Source: Bacillota bacterium (GTDB taxonomy: Bacteria; Bacillota; Clostridia; Oscillospirales; Oscillospiraceae). Taken from it: a stretch of 64,000 nucleotides of DNA. Position numbers and translations under genes: made by a program. The notes beneath the pieces are model-generated. The model worked only from the letters and a program-made list of their open reading frames with translations, was not told the origin of the DNA and ran no database searches. The stretch covers positions 434,001 through 498,000 of the forward strand of contig JAEWKA010000002.1 of NCBI GenBank assembly GCA_023386265.1, in the 5' to 3' direction. Of this stretch, positions 9,147 to 15,439 are shown piece by piece. Numbering within the stretch: position 1 is the first letter of the stretch; each line of letters begins with the position of its first letter.

Positions 9147-9401
9147 GTGAACTTGCTAACTTATTGCATCTTTTTTGCAAGTGGACTCCGGCAAAAAAAT
9201 GATAGTACTTTTGTACCGATACATGCAACTTGTGTGTATAAAATTATGCGGTTTCTCCATCATGTTTTAGACGAAATTCTATTAGACATAGATAGCGAAT
9301 ACAACGGACGTCTGGCCTTGAGGACAGTTGAAAAAGTCACCGTTTACGAGGACAAATTCGCTGTGGAATTTAAAACAGGTGTGACGGTAGACGTAAATTA
9401 A
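9147..9401 (+). pseudogene. C-terminal tail of a serine recombinase (decayed)
   Basis: Only the last 40 or so residues are informative: EYNGRL, then VEKVTVYEDKFAVEFKTG. This pattern is typical of the extreme C-terminus of large serine site-specific recombinases. The catalytic and zinc regions are absent and the start of the frame (TTG) has no ribosome site, so I treat it as a relic. A second relic with the same VTVYEDKF block lies in the opposite direction at 12370-12520. Confidence 0.5.
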
Positions 9402-10056
9402 TAAGGAGCGAAACGAACAAGGCACTCTACGGAACTAATACGCAGGGTGCCTTGTTGAATTTTACCTATCAAGATCACCATTTTCTTGAGTTTCTCAATT
9501 TCTTCTTCTACTTCTTCAGCACCTTCAGCATAGAACTTTTCTTCATCGGGATCAAGTTCTTAAATCAGTCTAAGAGGCTCGCCAGCATTTCTGATGCATC
9601 ATTGTGGTATGAAACGTATAAATAGTAACGATTGTAAATATTTCTGTTATTTAATATAATTTCGTCGATCAAATAAGAAGTGCTTTTAAAAACAAGGCGG
9701 TTATAATATGTCAGATACGTGTTATTATGTAGTGACCTCGTGAGCCTAAACATGATTATTTTAGGAATAAATATTATTGAAAATGCTCCAGTTGCGGACA
9801 ATATCAACCATCTCGTGAATTTGCTCTAAAATACTAGATTATTAAACGCTGCCCCCTGAATCTTCTTTGTGCCATAAATTCACTAATTGTCGGCAGGTTT
9901 GTCCTAAGAAAGCAATCCGCTATAGCAAATAGTATTTTTGATATCAATTTGTTGTAATAACAACAGACATGGCGTGGCAATATATGCTATAATAATTTAA
10001 AATATCTATATTAATTTTGTAAAATATGATAAAATTTAATTTGGAGGTAAGAAATT
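9402..10056. other. Gene-poor stretch with hairpin, decayed coding and stress promoter
   Basis: A hairpin with arms AACAAGGCAC and GTGCCTTGTT (9416-9456) follows the recombinase relic and may terminate transcription. On the minus strand, 9450-9807 has patches that look protein-like, with a Glu/Lys-rich segment (EEVEEEIEKLKK) in a different frame from an 80-residue frame at 9565-9807. I read these as decayed coding sequence of unknown origin. From 9950 onward lies the promoter region of the cupin gene. I see no intact gene. Confidence 0.4.
9951..10001 (+). promoter_or_regulatory. Stress-cluster promoter with palindrome and PerR-like box
   Basis: An extended -10 (TGC then TATAAT, 9988-9993) has a weak -35 CAGACA (9964-9969). 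The palindrome GTTGTAATAACAAC (9951-9964) abuts the -35. The 15 bases at 9987-10001 (CTATAATAATTTAAA) match the PerR box consensus TTATAATNATTATAA at 11 of 14 defined positions and overlap the -10. PerR control would suit the downstream rubredoxin and rubrerythrin genes, but AT-rich DNA produces such matches by chance. Confidence 0.4.
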
Positions 10057-10371
10057 ATGGTTGAACAAATATTCAAACTGTCTATAGGTGATGAAAAGGC
10101 TATTGAAAAAATAATTTTTGATGATAACCTTCATTATCTCCACATGGTATTTTCCCAAAACGAAGGCCTCCCCGAGCACTTTTCAAATTCAAACGTATAC
10201 ATGACCGTCATTAGAGGAAAGCTGTCCATTGCGCTAGATAATCAGGAAATTCACGTTTATGAAGCCGGTACCTTACTGGTAATTCCAATCAACACAAAAA
10301 TGAATGTCAAAAACCTAAATTCAGAAACTTTGGAATTAATCATAGTAAAAGCACCAGCTCCTAAAAATTGA
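10057..10371 (+). CDS. Small cupin-domain protein
   Basis: A 104-residue single-domain cupin. The pattern EGLPEHFSNSNVYMTVIRGKL corresponds to cupin motif 1 and the later AGTLLVIPIN to motif 2. Only one of the usual motif-1 histidines is present (EHFS in place of HXH), so metal binding may be weak or altered. It opens a cluster with rubredoxin, an Hcp fragment and rubrerythrin, which suggests a part in redox or oxygen stress, but the substrate is unknown. The ribosome site TTGGAGG is strong. Confidence 0.75.
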   Translation: MVEQIFKLSIGDEKAIEKIIFDDNLHYLHMVFSQNEGLPEHFSNSNVYMTVIRGKLSIALDNQEIHVYEAGTLLVIPINTKMNVKNLNSETLELIIVKAPAPKN

Positions 10372-10386
10372 GAAGGAGGACATTAA

Positions 10387-10551
10387 GTGAAAAAATACAG
10401 ATGCATTCCCTGCGATTATATGTATGACCCGGCGCTTGGTGATCCCGACAATGGAATTAATCCCGGTACGGCATTTGAAGATTTGCCGGACAATTGGCAG
10501 TGCCCCATATGTTTTGTTGGCAAGGAAGATTTTGAACCCATAGAAGAATAA
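10387..10551 (+). CDS. rd: Rubredoxin
   Basis: Small electron carrier with one iron bound by four cysteines, which passes electrons to rubrerythrin and similar enzymes. The 54-residue protein starts at GTG 10387 behind the strong site AGAAGGAGG. It has CIPCDYMYDP, the typical GDPDNGINPGTAFEDLP, and CPIC followed by GKEDFEP. Two usual glycines are changed: Asp replaces the Gly after the first CXXC, and Phe follows the second. The gene is 15 bases after the cupin gene and belongs with the downstream rubrerythrin. Confidence 0.92.
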   Translation: MKKYRCIPCDYMYDPALGDPDNGINPGTAFEDLPDNWQCPICFVGKEDFEPIEE

Positions 10552-10565
10552 AGGATATAAAGAAA

Positions 10566-10865
10566 ATGAGTATGTTTTGTTTTCAGTGACAAGAAACCGC
10601 TAAAGGGACAGGCTGCGAGCTTCGCGGCGTATGAGGGAAGACCGAAGAGGTCGCAAAGCTTCAGAATCTTCTCATTTACACGATAAAAGGTATTTCGGAA
10701 ATCGTAGAAAAAGGAAAGATTAATGTCAGCACGGCTGATAATTTAAACCACGAAGTTCTCAAAAGTCTTTTCATGACAATTACAAACGCAAATTTTGATG
10801 ACGGCTCAATTGAAAATCAGATTAGAAAAATGCTGTCCTTGAGAAACGATTTAAGAAAGAACTGA
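10566..10865 (+). pseudogene. hcp: Hybrid-cluster protein (Hcp) N-terminal fragment with two in-frame TGA codons
   Basis: From the ATG at 10566 the frame reads like the start of hydroxylamine reductase/Hcp: SMFCFQ, then ETAKGTGC, GKTEEVAKLQNLLIY and FMTITNANFDD. The cluster-binding cysteines of Hcp are spaced 3, 6, 15, 21. Here the first and third are Cys codons (5 and 17), while the second and fourth are TGA (codons 8 and 23). The remaining 97 codons of the 99-codon frame are clean, and the frame stops at 10863-10865, far short of the usual 540 or so residues. Either this is a truncated pseudogene that lost two cysteines by chance, or the TGA codons are read as selenocysteine. The first reading is more economical, but the coincidence is striking. 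A ribosome site AAGGA precedes it. Confidence 0.75.
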
Positions 10866-10880
10866 AAGTATTAAGAAATA

Positions 10881-10908
10881 TTGAAAGATAGCAACAATTT
10901 GATATAAA
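10881..10908 (+). promoter_or_regulatory. Possible separate promoter for rubrerythrin
   Basis: TTGAAA (10881-10886) and TATAAA (10903-10908) are 16 bases apart, just behind the Hcp fragment. This would let rubrerythrin be made apart from the upstream genes. Confidence 0.4.
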
Positions 10909-10939
10909 AGATTTTAATAAATATAGGGAGGACAATAAA

Positions 10940-11434
10940 ATGAGCGAAAACCAAACGCATAACAATCTTATGGAGGCATTTGCAGGCGAAGCCCAGGCCA
11001 ACAGAAAATATCTGGCGTACGCTAAGAAAGCTGAAAAAGACGGAAAAACGAATGCGGCCAAGCTCTTTAGAGCAGCATCGGACGCAGAAACGTTGCACGC
11101 CTTAAAGCATTTTGAAGTTGCCGGTAAAACCGGCTCAACTGCTGATAATCTGAAAGATGCCGTTGCAGGTGAAACCCATGAATATAAGGATATGTATCCC
11201 AGCTTTGTAAAGGAAGCTGAAGCCGCGGGAAATAAAGCTGCGCTTATGTCCTTTACTTTTGCAATGAAAGCAGAAGAGGTTCACGCTAAGCTCTATAAGG
11301 AGGCATTAGAGAACCTCGACCAGACTGAAGAAGTCTTTTATTATCTCTGTCCAGTTTGCGGAAATATTGAAACGTTCGTTCCGGAAAAATGCAGCATCTG
11401 TGGTGTTCCGGGGGATAAATTCATCAAGTATTAA
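10940..11434 (+). CDS. rbr: Rubrerythrin
   Basis: Cytosolic peroxidase that reduces hydrogen peroxide to water in anaerobes, taking electrons from rubredoxin. The 164-residue protein has a ferritin-like diiron domain with glutamates in AFAGEAQANRKYL, AETLHALKHF, AGETHEYKDMY and KAEEVHAKLY, and a C-terminal rubredoxin-like iron site with CPVCGN and CSICG. The length is slightly below the classical 190 residues but complete. It has a strong site GGGAGG and sits with rubredoxin and a cupin in a likely oxygen-stress cluster. Confidence 0.93.
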   Translation: MSENQTHNNLMEAFAGEAQANRKYLAYAKKAEKDGKTNAAKLFRAASDAETLHALKHFEVAGKTGSTADNLKDAVAGETHEYKDMYPSFVKEAEAAGNKAALMSFTFAMKAEEVHAKLYKEALENLDQTEEVFYYLCPVCGNIETFVPEKCSICGVPGDKFIKY

Positions 11435-11473
11435 TATTGTTATACAAAACGAATATGATTAGAGGGTGGGTTT

Positions 11474-12268
11474 ATGGATAAAACAAAAAAAGAGTTGGTC
11501 AATGGATTATTTTTGCTTGTAACGCTGGTCATCAACACCCTAGGCGCTTTAGGACTAATCAATGGACTCTCACAAAAGCAAATTTCTGATATGTATGTCA
11601 CCCTTATAACACCGAGCCCTGCCACCTTCAGTATTTGGAGTATTATCTATTCCTTACTGCTGATATCTGTAATTGTAATGATAGTAAAGAAAAATGACCC
11701 ATATTATGAGAGCGCAGTAAATCAAATTTCTGTTTTTTTCAGGATTTCCTGCATCCTAAATATTGCGTGGATTGTTGCTTTCTCTTATGTACAGATTGAA
11801 CTGTCCGTGATCTTTATTTTAGGATTCGTAATTACATTGTCCCTGATTTGCATGGAGCTCTTGAAGGTTAACTACGGAAATCACTGGCTGTTACCATTGA
11901 GTTTTGGTATCTATACGGGCTGGTTATTCATTGCAACTGTTGTTAATACAGCTGCTATGCTTGTCAAGTTGAAATGGAACGGTTTTGGAGTTGCCGATGA
12001 TATCTGGGCTATTGTTATCCTTGTAATTGCAATTCTTTTGGTCGTTGTGGTACTCTCGAAAATTCGCAACGCTGCATTCCCATTACCCATTGCATGGGCT
12101 TATTTCGGAATCTATCAATTTTTAAACGCACCGGAAGGGTTTAAAGGGGAGTTTAGTCTTCTACAGAACATAGCTCTTGTAGGGGTGGTTGTTTTGTTGG
12201 TGTTGGCAGCGATCCAGTTTTATCAAAACCATTTGGCACTAGTTCCCAAACCGAAAAAAGAAAACTAG
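11474..12268 (+). CDS. TspO/MBR-related tryptophan-rich membrane protein
   Basis: A 264-residue integral membrane protein with about seven hydrophobic helices. The block SPATFSIWSIIYSLLL and the later LNIAWIVAFSY resemble the TspO/MBR family, whose short members bind porphyrins and cholesterol-like ligands. This longer form is common in clostridia and its function is not established. It lies 39 bases after rubrerythrin in the same direction with the ribosome site GAGGGTGG and may be co-transcribed with the stress cluster. Confidence 0.65.
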   Translation: MDKTKKELVNGLFLLVTLVINTLGALGLINGLSQKQISDMYVTLITPSPATFSIWSIIYSLLLISVIVMIVKKNDPYYESAVNQISVFFRISCILNIAWIVAFSYVQIELSVIFILGFVITLSLICMELLKVNYGNHWLLPLSFGIYTGWLFIATVVNTAAMLVKLKWNGFGVADDIWAIVILVIAILLVVVVLSKIRNAAFPLPIAWAYFGIYQFLNAPEGFKGEFSLLQNIALVGVVVLLVLAAIQFYQNHLALVPKPKKEN

Positions 12269-12619
12269 ATCAAAATTTAAACTTAACAGTATTTGATATA
12301 TTAGGGAACTATTATTTCCAGTTTAAAAAAGGACCCTATGATTTGTAGAATACCTTTTTTACTTATCCGCTATTCAATCACATCCATCATCATGCGGGAC
12401 TTAAATTCCGCTGTGAATTTGTCCTCGTAGACAGTGACTTTTTAATCAGCTGCCTTACTAGCGGCTCGTCGTATTCGGCAATGGCACAGCTGTGCCGCTT
12501 TTTGAAAAATACAGGATTGACTGACTTTTAAAATAGCTTTATCATCAAGTTGTAGACATTGTTTGGAAGCGAACAGTTTTTAATTACAAGCAAAATGTTG
12601 AGAGAAAGAAGGGCTTTTT
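12269..12619. other. Gap before mscL with decayed recombinase tail
   Basis: This 351-base stretch has no intact gene. Its middle (12370-12520, minus strand) is the decayed recombinase tail listed separately. The final 100 bases should hold the mscL promoter, which I could not assign. Confidence 0.5.
12370..12520 (-). pseudogene. Second decayed serine-recombinase C-terminal tail
   Basis: On the minus strand the sequence encodes EYDEPLVRQLIK, then after a one-base frameshift VTVYEDKFTAEFKS, and ends at a TAG (12370-12372). This is the same conserved recombinase tail as at 9147-9401, in inverted orientation. The frameshift and the lack of any upstream domain show it is a relic. Confidence 0.6.
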
Positions 12620-13006
12620 GTGTTAAAAGAGTTTAAAGCATTTGCACTAAAAGGAAACGTAATCGATCTTGCTGTTGCGGTAATAATCGGCGGAGCCTTC
12701 GGGAAAATAGTAAGCTCGCTTGTTAATGACGTACTTATGCCGGCGATAGGTATTATTTTAGGCGGCGTAAGTTTTGCAGAACTGAAATACGTCATTACTC
12801 CGGCAATCGGAGACATTCCGGAGTCCGCCATTCTGTATGGCTCATTTGTACAGTCTATCGTAGACTTTCTTATCATTGCATTTTCATTATTCCTGTTTGT
12901 TAAGCTTATAAATTCAAGAAAGAAAAAAGAAGAGGCCGTTCCCGTGACGCGGAGCAGCGAAGTCGTGCTTCTTGAAGAAATACGCGATATAATCAAATCA
13001 AAATAA
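12620..13006 (+). CDS. mscL: Large-conductance mechanosensitive channel MscL
   Basis: Membrane channel that opens on hypo-osmotic shock to release solutes. The 128 residues begin with LKEFKAFALKGNVIDLAVAV, the conserved N-terminal helix and first transmembrane segment, followed by the gate region (GKIVSSLVNDVLMP), a periplasmic-side loop, the second segment (about residues 74-96) and a C-terminal helix ending in LLEEIRDII. Start is GTG behind AGAAAGAAGG. The length is typical for the family. Confidence 0.95.
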   Translation: MLKEFKAFALKGNVIDLAVAVIIGGAFGKIVSSLVNDVLMPAIGIILGGVSFAELKYVITPAIGDIPESAILYGSFVQSIVDFLIIAFSLFLFVKLINSRKKKEEAVPVTRSSEVVLLEEIRDIIKSK

Positions 13007-13458
13007 GCTAGAGAATTTTATCGCTTTAGGGGGCAACTCCTGTATCTCCGCCAATTTCAGCCACAGTCTTTAAAGCTCTGCATTGCTCATGCTTTGAGAA
13101 TACAGGGCTTTTTGTTTCATGAAGAGGGATGAAGTTTCTGTATTAGTGTCCGCAGCGGATTTAAAAACAGAAGCGTAAGAATAATGCTCTCCACGCTTGC
13201 GCTCTTGTACTTCTGTTATATAATTCTGGTAGTCCATAGTGATTGCTCTCCTTTGGCAGATGGTTGTTTGAAAACTCCATTCTAACGTTAGTAGACATCT
13301 CTATGGATTTTCTATGTAAGCATACAACTTCATTTTACAATAGACTCAGGTATGCGCGACTTGCTGAGTTCTAACTTTGCATGAATTATCCTAAAGTATT
13401 ACATTAACTGATTATTCAACTCCACAGTATAATGAATAAAAATGTAGAAAATCGTTTT
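13007..13458. other. Gap between mscL and the IS30 relic
   Basis: The stretch holds one small minus-strand frame (13070-13237, listed separately) and, reading plus, a weak hairpin ending in a T run (about 13074-13118) that may terminate mscL. The remainder (13240-13458) is AT-rich and I see nothing else in it. Confidence 0.45.
13070..13237 (-). CDS. Small protein of unknown function, 55 residues
   Basis: A minus-strand frame starting at ATG 13237 with an excellent ribosome site (AAAGGAG, seven bases upstream), encoding MDYQNYITEVQERKRGEH and on to SNAEL. It is polar, has no hydrophobic segment and matches no family I know. The strong ribosome site is the main support. It lies among mobile-element relics, so it could be a leftover accessory gene from an element. 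Confidence 0.4.
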   Translation of the reverse strand: MDYQNYITEVQERKRGEHYSYASVFKSAADTNTETSSLFMKQKALYSQSMSNAEL

Positions 13459-13854
13459 TTATGAAAAGCTGAGTAGCAGCGCGAGAGTCCCAGTTTGCAG
13501 ACGAGAAGCTTGTTTTGCAATCGGAAAATCCCGCCCTAGTGTGGGGTTTAAGAAGCTGGTTTTGCCGGTGGCGTGTTCTAAATTAGGTTGCTTTTTGAGG
13601 AGTCTTGGCTTCAGAATGATGTTTTCGGCTGGTACCCGTGAGCATCCCAAAAGCTGTAGCAGTTCCTCGCCGTAAAGGAAGCTGAACGCGTTGTATGGAT
13701 AACGGTCGTTCAGCTTTTTCCTTTTGTGGGAGTTGATATGGTCCATCATTCGGGTGACGTTGCCTTGTGTAAGGTCGCTGAGGGAAGAGCCTTTAGGAAT
13801 AACACGGCGAATCAGCTCGTGATACACTTTTATTATGCAGTATTCAATCAGCAA
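13459..13854 (-). pseudogene. IS30-family transposase, C-terminal fragment
   Basis: The minus-strand frame contains YHELIRRVIPKGSSLSDLTQ and HINSHKRKKLNDRYPYNAF, then FLYGEELLQLLG, which is the C-terminal region of IS30-family DDE transposases. The N-terminal helix-turn-helix and most of the catalytic core are missing. The last 45 or so residues after LLKK do not look like transposase and may come from flanking DNA. It lies about 140 bases from tRNA-Arg, inside the AT-rich block. Confidence 0.7.
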
Positions 13855-13947
13855 GATGCAATAATTGCCAGCTTAAAGCGTTGGAGCTAAAATTGAGGCC
13901 AAACTATCTGCACATCATTGAAAATAAAGAATTTTATATGAAAATAA

Positions 13948-13988
13948 AAAACCCGCAATCCACTGAATTATCAATGGATTGCGGGTTT
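13948..13988 (-). terminator. Terminator of tRNA-Arg
   Basis: Arms AAACCCGCAATCCA and TGGATTGCGGGTTT enclose a 12-base loop. On the minus strand the hairpin lies just beyond the tRNA CCA end and is followed by a T-rich run. Confidence 0.85.
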
Positions 13989-13995
13989 GCCGTTT

Positions 13996-14072
13996 TGGTA
14001 CGCCTTGAGGAATTCGAATCCCCGACCTTCTGGTCCGTAGCCAGACGCTCTATCCAGCTGAGCTAAAGGCGC
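13996..14072 (-). tRNA. tRNA-Arg (anticodon ACG)
   Basis: A complete 77-base cloverleaf on the minus strand. The acceptor GCGCCUU pairs with AAGGCGU, the D arm is GCUC/GAGC, the anticodon stem UCUGG/CCAGA holds the loop CUACGGA, and the T arm is GGGGA/UCCUC with UUCGAAU. The CCA end is encoded. The ACG anticodon, read as ICG after deamination, covers most CGN codons. A decayed copy of its 3' half lies 9.1 kb away at 4873-4923. Confidence 0.97.
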
Positions 14073-14169
14073 GTATTTGCATAGCGCTTGAGTATAATAC
14101 CACAAGCTACTTTGAAATGCAAGCCCCTTTTGTTAAAAAACGACTGTTCCGCTCAGCCGGTCATGATCG

Positions 14170-14349
14170 TTACATACTTAGAGCGCTGCCGATGTTCTCC
14201 ATGATGTCGCCCACGGTCTTCATGGCTCTGCTTACTTTCTTGCTGGTTTGTTTTCCGTTCTTTTTGGCAGCGGCGCCGACTGTCATGCCAATAGCCGAAC
14301 CTACGACCATTCCGATACCAATGCCTCTTGCAAAGTTTTTGGCGTTCAT
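14170..14349 (-). CDS. Small glycine-rich membrane-anchor protein, 59 residues
   Basis: A minus-strand gene starting at ATG 14349 behind a perfect site GGGAGGT. The product begins MNAKNFARGIGIGMVVGSAI, a Gly-rich single membrane helix (about residues 9-27), followed by a basic segment AKKNGKQTSKKVSR and an amphipathic end. The layout resembles small YtxH-like envelope proteins of Firmicutes, but I cannot assign a function. Its leader carries a GC hairpin very similar to the one before the ACT-domain gene at 37026. Confidence 0.7.
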   Translation of the reverse strand: MNAKNFARGIGIGMVVGSAIGMTVGAAAKKNGKQTSKKVSRAMKTVGDIMENIGSALSM

Positions 14350-14543
14350 AATAAATACCTCCCGTGCGCTCGGTGCGCAAAATTTGTTCTTTTCTTCCCC
14401 GAAACAAAACGAGCATTATATCCGCAAAAACAGGATAAAATCGCAGGGAAGAAATTTGATGGCTGCAAAACCCGCTTCAAATGCTGTTCTGCCCGCCGGG
14501 TACGAAAATAGTATGTGCAAATTGTAAATTTATATGAATTGAT

Positions 14544-14573
14544 TTGCACAAAGAAGACAGTATATGCTAAAAT
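14544..14573 (+). promoter_or_regulatory. Promoter of ymdB and the downstream operon
   Basis: TTGCAC (14544-14549) and TAAAAT (14568-14573) are spaced by 18 bases, about 90 bases before the ymdB start. Confidence 0.55.
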
Positions 14574-14665
14574 ATAACAAGTTCGAAAACATTGGATTTT
14601 AAGTTAACACAAACAGACAATAAGACTTAAGGAATCCTGCCAATAAACCCGAAAGGAAATGCCGA

Positions 14666-15439
14666 ATGACTGTCAATATCCTCGCTGTCGGAGACGTCTG
14701 CGGAAAGACGGGAATCGATTTTCTGAACCACAATCTTTCCGCTGTAAAAAAGATGTACGATATTGCGTTCACGGTGGTAAACGGTGAAAACGCCAACGTC
14801 GTCGGCATCACTCCGGCACAAGCGGAGAACATATTTTCGGCGGGCGCGGATGTGGTTACGCTTGGCAATCACACCTGGGCGCGATACGAAATAAAGGAAT
14901 ACCTCGATGCGAATAACCGTATTCTGCGTCCCGCCAATTTTGCGCTCTGCTGCCCCGGCTTCGGGCACGGTGTCTATAAAACGCCGTTCGGCGACATAGC
15001 GGTTATTAGTCTTATGGGTCGCTTCACGCTGGACTCGAACACGGATAACCCCTTTTATGTTGCGGACGAAATCCTTTCGTCCCTTGGCACAAAGCTTATC
15101 CTTGTCGATATGCACGCGGAGGCAACAAGCGAAAAGGCGGCCATGGGCTTTTATCTGGACGGCAGAGTCTCCGCTGTTTGGGGGACGCATACTCATGTCC
15201 AAACATCTGACGGAGGAGTTTTGCCCAAAGGTACGGGCTTTATAACCGACCTTGGAATGACAGGGCCTGCCGTTTCTGTTCTGGGCATTGACCCGCAGCA
15301 GAGCGTTGAAAAATTTTTGGGCGAACCGCCGCGGCGCTATGAATCGGCCGAGGGGCCGGGCAAAATGGAGTGCGCGGTATTTACGATTGATACCGATACA
15401 GGAAAATGTTTGAAAGTGGAGGCATTTAGAATAACATGA
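14666..15439 (+). CDS. ymdB: YmdB-family metallophosphoesterase
   Basis: Cytosolic calcineurin-like phosphoesterase. Family members hydrolyse 2',3'-cyclic nucleotides and influence biofilm and sporulation decisions in Bacillus. The 257 residues contain the metal-binding motifs GDVCGKTG near the start, NGENAN, GNHTW and GTHTHVQT, in the usual order and length. The ribosome site is AAAGGAAA. In Bacillus ymdB lies next to the RNase Y gene. Here the two are about 9 kb apart, and ymdB instead leads into an SbcCD-like pair with a four-base ATGA overlap. Confidence 0.9.
   Translation: MTVNILAVGDVCGKTGIDFLNHNLSAVKKMYDIAFTVVNGENANVVGITPAQAENIFSAGADVVTLGNHTWARYEIKEYLDANNRILRPANFALCCPGFGHGVYKTPFGDIAVISLMGRFTLDSNTDNPFYVADEILSSLGTKLILVDMHAEATSEKAAMGFYLDGRVSAVWGTHTHVQTSDGGVLPKGTGFITDLGMTGPAVSVLGIDPQQSVEKFLGEPPRRYESAEGPGKMECAVFTIDTDTGKCLKVEAFRIT

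Noticed and set aside
9565..9807. 80-codon minus-strand frame
   Set aside because: No ribosome site or family likeness. Protein-like patches nearby are in other frames, so decayed DNA is more likely.
10566..10865. TGA read as tryptophan (changed genetic code)
   Set aside because: Other genes use TGA as a normal stop, and both TGA codons here fall at cysteine positions, not tryptophan.
14117..14527. 136-codon plus-strand frame
   Set aside because: It lies opposite the small minus-strand gene at 14170-14349, which has a strong ribosome site and a plausible product.
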